In this document: positions 18,225 through 26,498 of the stretch, piece by piece
Layout: every line of letters begins with the position of its first letter
How positions within the stretch are numbered: the first letter of the stretch is position 1
Source: Myxococcus qinghaiensis
GTDB taxonomy: Bacteria; Myxococcota; Myxococcia; Myxococcales; Myxococcaceae
Assembly (NCBI RefSeq): GCF_024198215.1
Contig: NZ_JAKCFA010000003.1
Location: 248,001 to 312,000, forward strand
Length of the DNA stretch: 64,000 nucleotides
Direction: 5' to 3'
Program-made: the position numbers and the translations under genes
The notes under the pieces: generated by a model
The model's database searches: none
What the model saw: the letters and a program-made list of their open reading frames with translations, nothing else
Told to the model about the DNA's origin: nothing

Positions 18225-19123
18225 TGCGGGCGATGAACGTCACCTTGGAGCAGGCCCGCGCCTTGGATGCGCTCGCCCGCCACGGCACCTTCGCCGCCGC
18301 GGCGCAGGCGCTGGGAAAAGGGCACACGGCGGTGCTCTACACCCTGCGCACGCTGGAGGGGCAGACGGAGCTGGAGCTGCTCGACAGGCGTGGCTATCGC
18401 ACGCGGCTGACGCCTGCGGGAGAGCGAGTGCTGGAGCACTGTCGCAAGCTGCTCGCGGCGGAGCGGGAGCTGGAGGCGACGTGCGCGGAGATTCGCGCCG
18501 GCTGGGAGCCCACGCTGCGCATCGTCTTCGACGGCGTCTTCCCGGCAGAGCCATTGTTACGCGTGGTGAAGGCGCTCAGGGCGGAGGGTGCGGGCACGCG
18601 ATTCCATGTGTCATCGGAATTTCTCGCGGGAGTGGAAGCAGCCTTCGTGCGGGACGAGGCGGACCTGATGGTGTCCGTGCTGCCGCCCTCGCTGCCGGGC
18701 CTCCGGGGCTATGCGCTGCCGGAGCTGAAGGCGCTGCTCGTCGCGCATCGCTCCCATCCGCTGGCGCGGCGGCGGCGCGGGACGCTCCAGGAAGAGGAGT
18801 TGGCGGAGCACCTGCTGCTCACGGTGCGGGGCTCCGACCCCCGGCTCCAGCTCAGCACCGTCTCCCTGGAGATGCGCTCCACGGTGCACCTCAATGACTT
18901 CGCGGCGAAGAAGGCGGCCATCCTGGAGGGCCTGGGCTACGGGTGGCTGCCGGAGCACCTGGCCTCGCGCGAGCTGCGCCGGGGCGAGCTGAAGCTCCTG
19001 AAGCCGGCGAGCGGCTCCACCCATGCGTTCCTCCCCAAGCTCCACCACCGCGCGGGCGTGAGGCTGGGCCGCGCCGCGCGCCGCGTGGTGAAGACGCTCA
19101 CCGGGACGGAGCCTCCGCAGTGA
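18224..19123 (+). CDS. LysR-family transcriptional regulator
   Basis: Up to 299 residues. The N-terminal winged helix-turn-helix is typical (TLEQARALDALARHGTFAAA, then GKGHTAVLYTLRTLE and LLDRRGYRTRLTPAG), followed by a periplasmic-binding-protein-like effector domain. Another ATG at 18233 gives the more usual LysR start MNVTLEQ and would place the operator-like repeat wholly upstream. The likely target is the divergent outer-membrane barrel gene and itself. The C-terminal codons (RRVVKTLTG and the stop) form the first copy of a downstream tandem repeat. Confidence 0.9.
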   Translation: MRAMNVTLEQARALDALARHGTFAAAAQALGKGHTAVLYTLRTLEGQTELELLDRRGYRTRLTPAGERVLEHCRKLLAAERELEATCAEIRAGWEPTLRIVFDGVFPAEPLLRVVKALRAEGAGTRFHVSSEFLAGVEAAFVRDEADLMVSVLPPSLPGLRGYALPELKALLVAHRSHPLARRRRGTLQEEELAEHLLLTVRGSDPRLQLSTVSLEMRSTVHLNDFAAKKAAILEGLGYGWLPEHLASRELRRGELKLLKPASGSTHAFLPKLHHRAGVRLGRAARRVVKTLTGTEPPQ

Positions 19124-19290
19124 CGTCCGCGTGGGTGTGAGGAGGGAACGCGCCGCGTGGTGAAGACACTCTCCGGAGCACAGCTTCCTCGGTGACGGCC
19201 CCGCGGGCGTGAGGCGTGGACCCCCGCCGTGTGGTGAAGACACTCACGGGGCAGCCTCCTCAGCAACGTCCGCGCGGGTGTGAGGCGGGG
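19081..19290. repeat. 72-74 bp imperfect tandem repeat, three copies, starting inside the LysR 3' end
   Basis: Copies start at about 19081, 19153 and 19227 with the shared opening CCGCGTGGTGAAGAC (CCGTGTGGTGAAGAC in copy 3). Each ends near GGGTGTGAGG or a close variant. Copy 1 encodes the last LysR residues and its stop codon, while copies 2 and 3 are downstream and non-coding. The array fills most of the 180-bp convergent gap to the beta-helix gene. Confidence 0.85.
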
Positions 19291-19302
19291 CCGCGTCCGG
19301 GA

Positions 19303-20583
19303 CTACTGCGCGGCGGTGGTGCAGTCTCCCGTCACGTTCGGCGCCGCGCGCCCGTTCACCGTGTTGTCGGTGAAGACGTTGTCGGTGGCCACCACCAGCT
19401 CCACCGCGCCGCCGCCCCGGTTGCACACCACCACGCCGCCCGCGCCCGCGCGGTTGCGCAGGAAGCGGTTGCCGCGCAGCGTGAGGGCGCGGGTGCCCAT
19501 GTCCTCCAGGTAGATGGCCGCGCCCGGCCCCTGCGTCACGAAGTTGTTCTCGAAGGTGTTGTTCTCGACCAGGTCGTTGTTCGGCTGGAAGTAGTGCAGC
19601 ACGCCACCGCCGCCCAAATCATAGATGTTCTGCGCGTTGGGCCACGCGAGGAGCGGGCGCGGCTCGAGCGCGCTGGTGACGGCGCCCCGGAAGGCCTCCA
19701 GGCCGTTGTCTCGGAAGGTATTGCCCCGCACCACGGAGTCGCGCCCATGCGTCACGCACATGGCTCCGCCTCCCGCCATGGACGACGTGCCCGCCTGCGC
19801 GAAGCGGTCGATGTCCGACGTGCGATTGCCCTCGAACAGCGAGTCCTCCACGCGCGAGCCCACGGTGAACATCAAGTCCAGCGCGCCACACTTGGCCGAG
19901 GCCTGGTTGTCGCGAAACACGGCGTGGCGAATCGTCACCGGCCCCGGGTAGTAGGCCCACAGCGCGCCGCGCGTCTTGTCGCGGTTGCCGTTGTAGTCAT
20001 TCTTGCGGACCTTCTCGAAGACCATGTGCTCGAAGACAGGGTCTCCATCGCCCACGGAGTTCTCTCCGAAGAAGTTCATCCCCCACCAGCCGTAGCGATT
20101 GGTGGACGTGAGCAGCACGGGCTTCTCCGCGGTGCCGCGCACCTGGATGCCGCCGTAGACGCGCACCTCCACGCGCCCGTCATGGTGGTTCACCACACTG
20201 TCGGGCGCGCCTGACTCCACGTCGGCCTCCGTCACCTCCGGGCGCCCCTTGAAGTCGAGGATGACGCCCGGCTGCACCGTGAGCACCTGTCCCTTGGGGA
20301 TGGTGACGACGCCCTGCGCGTCGCCGAGCACGCGGTACGGCGAGCCCGCCTCCGTCAGCGTCCCGGACAGCGTGCCGGTGATGACGGTGCCTCCGTCCTC
20401 GGGAACCTCGATGATGGGTCCCGCATCGATGGGCCCCCCGTCTCCCGCGTCCGGTGTGCCACCGTCACCCTCGGGGACGACTCCGGGCTTCTCAGGCGTC
20501 GACGAGCAGGCCGTGACGAGCACCCCCAGCGTCAACACCGTCATGAGCAAGCGCTTCACACTCTCGGAGGCGGACGTGTCCAT
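19303..20583 (-). CDS. lipoprotein with right-handed parallel beta-helix
   Basis: A 426-residue protein. The start at 20583 gives a lipoprotein signal ending VTACSS, followed by an Asp/Gly/Pro-rich linker. The body has repeated Asn-rich beta-helix turns (VVRGNTFRDN, VENNTFENNF, LRGNRFLRNRAG, NVFTDNTVNG), as in pectate-lyase-like and other right-handed beta-helix proteins. Such folds bind or cleave polysaccharides, but no lyase active site was recognised. It is probably attached to the outer membrane or cell surface. Confidence 0.8.
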   Translation of the reverse strand: MDTSASESVKRLLMTVLTLGVLVTACSSTPEKPGVVPEGDGGTPDAGDGGPIDAGPIIEVPEDGGTVITGTLSGTLTEAGSPYRVLGDAQGVVTIPKGQVLTVQPGVILDFKGRPEVTEADVESGAPDSVVNHHDGRVEVRVYGGIQVRGTAEKPVLLTSTNRYGWWGMNFFGENSVGDGDPVFEHMVFEKVRKNDYNGNRDKTRGALWAYYPGPVTIRHAVFRDNQASAKCGALDLMFTVGSRVEDSLFEGNRTSDIDRFAQAGTSSMAGGGAMCVTHGRDSVVRGNTFRDNGLEAFRGAVTSALEPRPLLAWPNAQNIYDLGGGGVLHYFQPNNDLVENNTFENNFVTQGPGAAIYLEDMGTRALTLRGNRFLRNRAGAGGVVVCNRGGGAVELVVATDNVFTDNTVNGRAAPNVTGDCTTAAQ

Positions 20584-20650
20584 ACCCGGCGCGCTAGCAC
20601 GGCGTCGTGGCCGCTCGCAAACCGCGTCCGGACTGGTAGAAGCGCGCGCC

Positions 20651-21019
20651 ATGTCGAACGAGGTCCTCGTCCTCTCCTACTCCGGCTGTTCCACCTGCAA
20701 GAAGGCGCTGAAGTGGCTGGAGGCCCAGGGGGTGCCCCACCGCGTGCGCCCCATCGTCGACAGCCCGCCCACTGTCGCGGAGCTGGCGCAGTGGATACCC
20801 CGTAGCGGGGTGTCCGTGCGCAAGTGGCTCAACACCAGCGGGCAGAGCTATCGCGCCCTGGGCAAGCCCAAGGTGGACGCGGCGAGTGACGCGGAGCTGC
20901 ACACGTGGCTCGCCGCCGACGGCAAGCTCGTCAAGCGGCCCGTGCTCGTCACGCCCACCGTCGTCCTCGTGGGCTTCCAGCCGGAGAGCTGGGCGCGAGT
21001 GTTCCCCTCGGGAGGTTGA
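20651..21019 (+). CDS. ArsC/Spx-family small thioredoxin-fold protein
   Basis: A 122-residue protein. It has the CxxC motif YSGCSTCKKALKWL at the N-terminus, then KWLNTSGQSYRALG, and ends KRPVLV followed by VGFQPESW. This matches the arsenate reductase/Spx/YffB family. Family members act as glutathione- or thioredoxin-dependent reductases or as RNA polymerase-binding regulators (Spx in Gram-positives). The YffB-like size and single-gene context do not identify an arsenic operon, so arsenate reduction is not claimed. It is divergent from the beta-helix lipoprotein over 67 bp. Confidence 0.8.
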   Translation: MSNEVLVLSYSGCSTCKKALKWLEAQGVPHRVRPIVDSPPTVAELAQWIPRSGVSVRKWLNTSGQSYRALGKPKVDAASDAELHTWLAADGKLVKRPVLVTPTVVLVGFQPESWARVFPSGG

Positions 21020-21092
21020 AGGCCGGGCGGGCGGGCGAGCGCACACACGCCCGAGCCTCGCGAAGCGCGCGGTCGCGTGAAGATTCCTCTGT

Positions 21093-21971
21093 ATGGAATC
21101 CAGTGCCAGGCGTCCGCTCGGAGAGATTCTCCTGGAGATGGGAGTGCTCAACCGCGCCCAGCTCCGGGTCGGTCTGGTCCACCACCATGAGACGCACGTC
21201 CCATTGGGGCGCGCCCTGGTGCGGGAAGGCGTGTGCTCCGAAGCAGACGTGTTGCGTGGCCTCGCGGCGCAGCTCGGCGTGGAGGCCGTGGATCTGGACC
21301 GGACACCTCCCGAGCGCGGCATGGCGGACCTCCTCCCCTCCCGCATCGCGCGACAGCACCGCGCCGTGCCCCTGCGCGTGGAGCTGGTGCCCCTGGAGCA
21401 GGGTGAGCGCGAGGTCCTCCACATCGCCCTGCCCGCCCCCGTCTCCTTGGAGGCCGTGGACGCCGTGCGCGCCGTCACCGGCAAGCCGCGCGTGGAGGCC
21501 CACGTCGCCTCCGACACCGCCATCACCCGCGCCCTGTCGGAGCTGTACGGCATCGAGGAGCCCGCCGAGCCCGCCGCCACTCCCTCCCCCTCCCCTGGAG
21601 GCCCCCTGCTGCTCTACGGCTGGCCCCCCGTGACGGCCGTCCTCATCTCCCGGCAGCTCGCGCGCCACGGCCACCAGGCCCGCGTCGCCACGCCCCTGGA
21701 CGTCCTCCACACCGGCCCTGGAGACGTGGTGCTCGCCCCCATCCAGGCCATGGAGGGGCTCCTCGCAGGCGAGGTCCACATCGAGGGCTCCCTCATCGTC
21801 CACGGCACTTCGGACGACGAGGGCTTCGAGCGGGCGCGTCAGCTCGGCGCCCGGGGCTTCCTCGCCAATCCCCGCGACGAGCAGCTCCTGCTGCGCGCCG
21901 TGCGCCGCCTGCGTCCCGGCGGCCCCTCATCCCTGTCCGGAGATCCGGGCTCCCCCCACCACTCCCACTGA
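21093..21971 (+). CDS. orphan MshEN/GspE N-terminal-domain protein with a receiver-like C-terminus
   Basis: A 292-residue protein. The first about 150 residues match the GspE/PilB N-terminal (MshEN) domain: LGEILLEMGVLNRAQL, then LGRALVREGVCSEADVLRGLAAQLG and DLLPSRIARQHRAVPL. In ATPases such as MshE this domain can bind cyclic di-GMP. After a Pro-rich linker comes a Rossmann-like segment (GPLLLYGWPPVTAVLISRQL, then LGARGFLANP) resembling a degenerate response-regulator receiver without the phospho-Asp. There is no ATPase domain. Such orphan proteins are frequent in myxobacteria and may be second-messenger sensors; the role is inferred. Confidence 0.7.
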   Translation: MESSARRPLGEILLEMGVLNRAQLRVGLVHHHETHVPLGRALVREGVCSEADVLRGLAAQLGVEAVDLDRTPPERGMADLLPSRIARQHRAVPLRVELVPLEQGEREVLHIALPAPVSLEAVDAVRAVTGKPRVEAHVASDTAITRALSELYGIEEPAEPAATPSPSPGGPLLLYGWPPVTAVLISRQLARHGHQARVATPLDVLHTGPGDVVLAPIQAMEGLLAGEVHIEGSLIVHGTSDDEGFERARQLGARGFLANPRDEQLLLRAVRRLRPGGPSSLSGDPGSPHHSH

Positions 21972-22171
21972 CGCAAGTCCCCCTGGGTATTCCGCGCCCC
22001 AGCCACGGGCGTGGAGCGCGACTGTCCGTGCGAGGGGGCCACACCTCCAGGCCGCGCCTCCACTTGATTCTCAAAAAATGAAGTCTGCGAGGAAACTCGT
22101 AGCGGCGGGTTCAGAGAATGAAGGCACATGGCGCCCCTTTGGGCGTCGCGGAAATCCAGCCGGAGCCCTTC

Positions 22172-23107
22172 ATGTCCCCCCCGCGCATTGCCTACCGCCC
22201 GCCTCCGCCTCCGCCCCCTCCTCGTCGTGAGCCGCCCCCGCCCGTGCGCGACGAGCAGGCTCCTCGCAATGGGACGCAGGCGCGCAACCCGCGCGTGGAC
22301 ACGCAGACGCAGGGCAGCGTGGAGCAGCCGCGCGGCAACCTGGTGAGTGGCCAGTCCAGCTTCGAGGCGGGTGGCGCGCGCGCCGAGGCGAAGGGCAAGG
22401 GTCCTGGCGGCATCGACACCCACGCGTACGCGCAGGGCCCGTCCTTCACGGCGGATGCCCGGGTGGACGCGGACGTGGGCCTGTCCGGCATCGACGTGAA
22501 TCTCGCGGTGGACATCGACGCCACGGCGGTGGAAGCGGGCGCCGGGGCCTCCAAGACGGTGGACTTCGAGATCGCCGGTGAGAAGTACTCGGTGGAGTTG
22601 GACCTGGAGGCCATGGGCAGGATTGGCGCCGACGGCCACATCAACCTGGACCTGCACGTGGGCACGGACGGCAACCTGTCCATCAACGCCTCCGCGTCGG
22701 GCTTCGCGGGCGCCCAGGCGAGCCTCACCGGTTCCATCGAGCTGAAGCACGAGGGCGACACCCTGGCCTCCGCCAGCGTCACCGCCAGCGCCAGCGCGGG
22801 TGTGAGCGGCGACGCGCACGCCAACATCGGTCTGGACAACGGCAACCTGGAGTTCGACGTGGGCGTCGAGGCCACCGCGGGCCTGGGCCTGGGTGTGGAC
22901 ATCGAGGGCTCGGTCAACGCGGGCAACGTGCTGAAGGCCGTGGGTGAGACGGCGGCCGCCGCGGGTGGCGAGATTCTGGAGAACGTGGCCGAGGGCGCCA
23001 TCAACGCGGGCGGCGCGGTGGTGGACGCGGCCGGCGACGTCTTCTCCGGCGCGGTGGACAAGGGCAAGGACATCATCGAGGGCGTTGGCGACTTCCTCGG
23101 CCTGTAA
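22172..23107 (+). CDS. low-complexity Gly/Ala/Asp-rich protein with a polyproline N-terminus
   Basis: A 311-residue protein from the ATG at 22172, preceded by CGGAG; an alternative in-frame ATG is at 22118. The N-terminus is proline-rich with a run of eight prolines and no Sec signal. The remainder is repetitive: Ala/Gly/Asp/Val segments such as VDADVGLSGIDVNLAVDID and SASVTASASAGVSG, ending in an amphipathic helix (AVDKGKDIIEGVGDFLGL). It resembles secreted, beta-rich or adhesin-like low-complexity proteins and possibly colicin-like translocation regions, but no family was recognised. It is flanked by its own promoter-sized gap. Confidence 0.6.
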   Translation: MSPPRIAYRPPPPPPPPRREPPPPVRDEQAPRNGTQARNPRVDTQTQGSVEQPRGNLVSGQSSFEAGGARAEAKGKGPGGIDTHAYAQGPSFTADARVDADVGLSGIDVNLAVDIDATAVEAGAGASKTVDFEIAGEKYSVELDLEAMGRIGADGHINLDLHVGTDGNLSINASASGFAGAQASLTGSIELKHEGDTLASASVTASASAGVSGDAHANIGLDNGNLEFDVGVEATAGLGLGVDIEGSVNAGNVLKAVGETAAAAGGEILENVAEGAINAGGAVVDAAGDVFSGAVDKGKDIIEGVGDFLGL

Positions 23108-23170
23108 TGCAAAACCGGAGCATTCCGGCGATGCCTGGCCCCCCGGGGCTGGGCTAGAGTCGGCGACCCC

Positions 23171-24343
23171 ATGGCCGTCTCCAAGCTGGCTACCTCCGCT
23201 GCGCGTCTGATGAAGCAGGGCCTCCTCAAGGAGGCGGCCCGTGAGTTCCAGCGCGCGCTCGAACAGGACCCCCAGGACGCGAGCGCGCTGCTCGGCCTCG
23301 CGCGCCTGCGCCTCGCGCAGCACGACGATGAAGGCGCGCGCGGCTTCCTGGACTCACTGCTCGCCCTCCACCCCACCCACCCCGAGGCGCTCAGCCACCT
23401 GGCGCGGCTGAACGCCGAGAAGGGCGATGCGAGCGCGCTGGAATTGCTCGCGACGCTCGCCTCGCAGCCCACCGCGGGCTTCTTCGAGGTCCTCAACCAC
23501 GGCCGGGGCCTGCTCGCGCATGAGAAGTACGCGCAGGCCATCAGTCCGCTGGAGCATGCGCTGGCGATGCAGCCGGGCAATGCGCAGACGCTTACGTACC
23601 TGGGCAAGGCGCAGCAGGGGACGGGCAACCTGGACGCGGCGCTGAAGGCCTACCAGGAAGCGGCCGAGGCGACTCGCACCGAGCACCTGCCCTTCCTGCT
23701 GGCCTCGCGGGTCCAGGTGCTCCAGGGCCAGATTGGCCCGGCGCTGGTGACGCTGCGGCAGGCCATCCTGCGCAAGCCCACGGAGCCGTCGCTGTTCCGC
23801 GAGTTCGCGTCGCTGTGCCTCTTCGCGGGCGCGCCCGACGCGGCGATGCGCGCGGCCATCGAGCTGCGGCTGAAGCTGCCGGAGAGCGCGGACGCCATCT
23901 ACCTGCACGGCCTGTCCGCCTTCGTCGCGGGCAAGGACGAGGACGCGGACCGCATCCTTCGCGAGGCGCTGGAGAAGGCCCCGGGCAACGCCCAGGTCCG
24001 AGTGGCGCTGGCGAAGGTCCGGCGCAGGCTTGGCGATGACGCGGAGGCGAAGAAGCTTCTGGAGGAGACGCTGACGTTCGCCCCAGGCGACGTGGGCGCG
24101 GCCAATGACCTCGCAGTGCTTCACCTGTCCAAGCCCGGTGGGGCGCATGCGGCTCGCAAGGTGCTCTCCGAGGCGCTGAAGTCGCATCCGGACGACCCGG
24201 GCCTGCACCTCAACCTGGCGCTCGCGCTGGCGGACAACGACGCGGCGACGGCGCTCACCCACGCCCGGCGCGCGCAGGCCAGCCAGGACAAGAACATCCG
24301 CGAGCAGGCGGACCGGCTCGTCACGGCGCTCGCGCCGCACTGA
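23171..24343 (+). CDS. tetratricopeptide-repeat protein
   Basis: A 390-residue protein built almost entirely of TPR-like helix pairs. Examples are LLKEAAREFQRALEQDPQDASALLGLA, shown here only by its TPR spacing, then AISPLEHALAMQPGNAQTL and LEKAPGNAQVRVALA. There is no signal peptide or catalytic domain, so it is probably a cytosolic scaffold for protein interactions. A CTAGAGT -10-like motif lies about 22 bp before the start. An 8-bp hairpin follows the stop. Confidence 0.85.
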   Translation: MAVSKLATSAARLMKQGLLKEAAREFQRALEQDPQDASALLGLARLRLAQHDDEGARGFLDSLLALHPTHPEALSHLARLNAEKGDASALELLATLASQPTAGFFEVLNHGRGLLAHEKYAQAISPLEHALAMQPGNAQTLTYLGKAQQGTGNLDAALKAYQEAAEATRTEHLPFLLASRVQVLQGQIGPALVTLRQAILRKPTEPSLFREFASLCLFAGAPDAAMRAAIELRLKLPESADAIYLHGLSAFVAGKDEDADRILREALEKAPGNAQVRVALAKVRRRLGDDAEAKKLLEETLTFAPGDVGAANDLAVLHLSKPGGAHAARKVLSEALKSHPDDPGLHLNLALALADNDAATALTHARRAQASQDKNIREQADRLVTALAPH

Positions 24344-24359
24344 CCTTGGCGTGCCCTGA

Positions 24360-24381
24360 GCGTCGCGAAACCTCGCGGCGC
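24360..24381 (+). terminator. hairpin after the TPR gene
   Basis: An 8-bp stem (GCGTCGCG/CGCGGCGC, one G-T pair) with a 6-nt loop begins 17 bp after the TPR stop. It has no T-run. Confidence 0.5.
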
Positions 24382-24527
24382 CTGGGCTCGCCCCTCCGGC
24401 ACGGAGCAACCGACGCGCGGCATGTCGCGCGTCACCACCTCCGCGGCGCATGGAAGCACTCCGCCACGGCCCACCGACACGCGGCCCGTTGCGTGCCGTC
24501 ACCCGCGACAGGTGCGGCCCCACGCGC

Positions 24528-24860
24528 CGGGCACTTCGACCTGGCCCTGGAGGAGCCCCAAGGTCCAAGCCCCTCGGACCAGCCCTGGAGCAAGCCCAGG
24601 GCACCGGGCACTTCGGACCAGCCCTGGAGGAGCCCAAGGTCCAAGCCCCTCGGACCAGCCCTGGAGCAAGCCCAGGGCACCGGGCACTTCGGTTCAGCCC
24701 TGGAGGAGCCCAAGGTCCAAGCCCCTCGGACCAGCCCTGGTGCAAGCCCAGGGCACCGGGCACTTCGGACCAGCCCTGGAGGAGCCCAAGGTCCAAGCCC
24801 CTCGGACCAGCCCTGGAGCAAACCCCAGGACGCCGAGCCTAGCCCTGGAGCAGCCCTAGG
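24528..24860. repeat. 76-77 bp tandem repeat, four copies plus a degenerate fifth inside the SGNH gene end
   Basis: The marker CGGGCACTTCG recurs at 24528, 24605, 24681 and 24757 (spacings 77, 76, 76). A decayed fifth unit from about 24833 contains the stop codon and last codons of the minus-strand SGNH gene. Each unit has a 7-bp hairpin (GCCCTGG/CCAGGGC, loop 7) and a second GGTCC/GGACC stem. The array accounts for most of the 495-bp convergent gap. The region 24382-24527 between the TPR hairpin and the array holds nothing recognisable. Confidence 0.9.
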
Positions 24861-25657
24861 GCGCCAAGTACCTCGGGGTACACCTTGCTGGCGAAGTAGC
24901 GGCCACCGGCGACGGTGAAGTGCACACCGTCGCTCATGCGCAGCTTCATCGGCTTGCGGAAGCCCTCGACGCGCGCCTGGAGCAGCGCCTTGCCCTGCGC
25001 ATCGGTGAAGTACTCGCGCGTGTCGACATAGCGCGCATCCGCACGGGAGCTGATGACCTCGCGCTGAAGTCCCCGGATGAGGCCCAGCTTCTGCTCGAAG
25101 CGCTTGCGCCCCGTCGCGGGCAGCTCCAGCCAGACAATCTTCCGCCCCGGCGCGGCGATGACACTCGCGAAGGAATCGATGCGTCGACGGTACGCGTCCT
25201 CCCACTCCGGCTTGCCCCAGTGGACGGGCTTGCCGCCGCTCCGCTCCTGCAGGGCCTGTCCATCATTGCCGCCCAGAATCACCACCACCACGTCCGGCTG
25301 GTGGCGCTTCACCTCCTCCTCGCCCACCTCCATCCAATCGAAGAAGTCCGGGCGCGCCAGCCCCGTCGAGGACCGGGCACGACGCGAGGCGCGAATCTCC
25401 GGGTGCGCCTCCAGCCGGGCCAGCAGGTAGTCCCCAAACCCCGTGGCGATGAGACTGTCTCCCAACAGCAACACGGAGCGCGGACGCTCCGCCGCGGGCG
25501 GCTCTGGAGTCACAGCCCCGGGAGGCGTCGGGAGCACGGGCGCCGCGCGCACGGCGTCGGCCACGGAGCCCGCGTCCTGTCCGGACGGAAGAGCCCACGC
25601 GAACCCGGTGGAGAAGACGACGAGGACGACGAGCCAACGCGTGAAACGGTTCTGCAT
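24839..25657 (-). CDS. exported SGNH/GDSL-type hydrolase (DUF459-like)
   Basis: A 272-residue protein. A signal peptide or membrane anchor (RWLVVLVVFSTGFAWA) is followed by a Pro/Ala linker and an SGNH hydrolase domain: LLLGDSLIATGFG (block I, catalytic Ser), VVVILGGNDGQAL (block III) and DGVHFTVAGG (block V, Asp and His). It most resembles DUF459 proteins, periplasmic esterases thought to act on cell-envelope acyl or acetyl groups. The last codons (GALGLLQG) belong to the repeat unit that is amplified just downstream. Confidence 0.8.
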   Translation of the reverse strand: MQNRFTRWLVVLVVFSTGFAWALPSGQDAGSVADAVRAAPVLPTPPGAVTPEPPAAERPRSVLLLGDSLIATGFGDYLLARLEAHPEIRASRRARSSTGLARPDFFDWMEVGEEEVKRHQPDVVVVILGGNDGQALQERSGGKPVHWGKPEWEDAYRRRIDSFASVIAAPGRKIVWLELPATGRKRFEQKLGLIRGLQREVISSRADARYVDTREYFTDAQGKALLQARVEGFRKPMKLRMSDGVHFTVAGGRYFASKVYPEVLGALGLLQG

Positions 25658-25741
25658 TCGGGACGCACGGTAGCGGCAGGCCGCCGTCAGGTACATCCCC
25701 CTTTGACTCCATCCACCCCTGGACAGGAGCCTCGCGCCGCG

Positions 25742-26497
25742 TCAGGCCGCTGACGCACTCCGCGCGAACGACAGCCCCGCGAGCCACGGCCCCAACAGCT
25801 CCGCGCACGCCTCCGGGTGGGTGAAGTACGGCACGTGTCCCGCCCCCTTCAAGAGATGCCGGGGCGTCCCCGGAGGAAGCGACTCCACCAGCTTCTCCAG
25901 CGTGGACGGCGGCACCAGCACGTCCCTGTCTCCCTGGATGCAGACACAGGAGACATCCAGCCGGCGCAGCTCCGGCGGAGGCGCTTCGCCGTGAATGGCC
26001 AGCGCGCGATGCCACGTGGTGCTGCGCTCCAGCGCGGTGGTGGGCACCACCTCCGGCACCCGCGCGAAGGGCACGGGCCGCCACGCCGCGAGTCCCGCCG
26101 CGACAACACCGGGCCGACCCCACAGGGCCACCGGGCCCATCATCCCGATGAGCAGGCCGCGCGCGCCCAGGTGCGCGGTGCGCGTGAAGGACCCCAGGAA
26201 GGCCACGCCCCGCACCACTCCCGCCGCTGCCAGGTGCGCGGCCACCATGCCGCCGAACGAGCTGGCCACCACCGCGTCCATCTCCCCCGCGGCCCGCGAT
26301 ACCTGCCGCGCCAGCGCGCCCGCGCCCAGGGCCGCATGCTCCCCCTCCGGGTACTCGACCAGCACCGGGCGGGCCACCGACGACAGCGCCTCCGCGAGCG
26401 CACTGAAGCCCGAGCCCCGGGCCCCCAGTCCAGGCAGCAGGAGCACCCTTGGCCCCTTGCCCCGCCCTATTTCCGTGAGCTGTACCTCTGCGCGCAT
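25742..26497 (-). CDS. alpha/beta-hydrolase
   Basis: A 251-residue protein with the alpha/beta-hydrolase plan: oxyanion strand LLLPGLGARGSGF, nucleophile elbow VASSFGGM (Ala in place of the first Gly of GxSxG), acid loop QGDRDVLVP, and terminal His in GAGHVPYFTHPE. It is cytosolic and its substrate is unknown. The start lies 1 bp after the stop of the ABC ATPase gene on the same strand. It is therefore probably the last gene of the amino-acid transporter operon, possibly a coenzyme or ester hydrolase acting on the imported compound; that link is inferred. Confidence 0.8.
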   Translation of the reverse strand: MRAEVQLTEIGRGKGPRVLLLPGLGARGSGFSALAEALSSVARPVLVEYPEGEHAALGAGALARQVSRAAGEMDAVVASSFGGMVAAHLAAAGVVRGVAFLGSFTRTAHLGARGLLIGMMGPVALWGRPGVVAAGLAAWRPVPFARVPEVVPTTALERSTTWHRALAIHGEAPPPELRRLDVSCVCIQGDRDVLVPPSTLEKLVESLPPGTPRHLLKGAGHVPYFTHPEACAELLGPWLAGLSFARSASAA

Positions 26498-26498
26498 G

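Noticed and set aside
20651..21019. Arsenate reductase of an ars operon
   Set aside because: No arsenic regulator or pump is adjacent; the protein is better called ArsC/Spx-like only.
24432..24842. A repetitive protein in several frames of the 24.5 kb region
   Set aside because: The frames arise because the 76-bp DNA repeat shifts phase at each unit; there is no start context or conserved frame.
11409..24860. CRISPR array
   Set aside because: Units are contiguous direct repeats of 71-82 bp without spacers and no cas gene is present.
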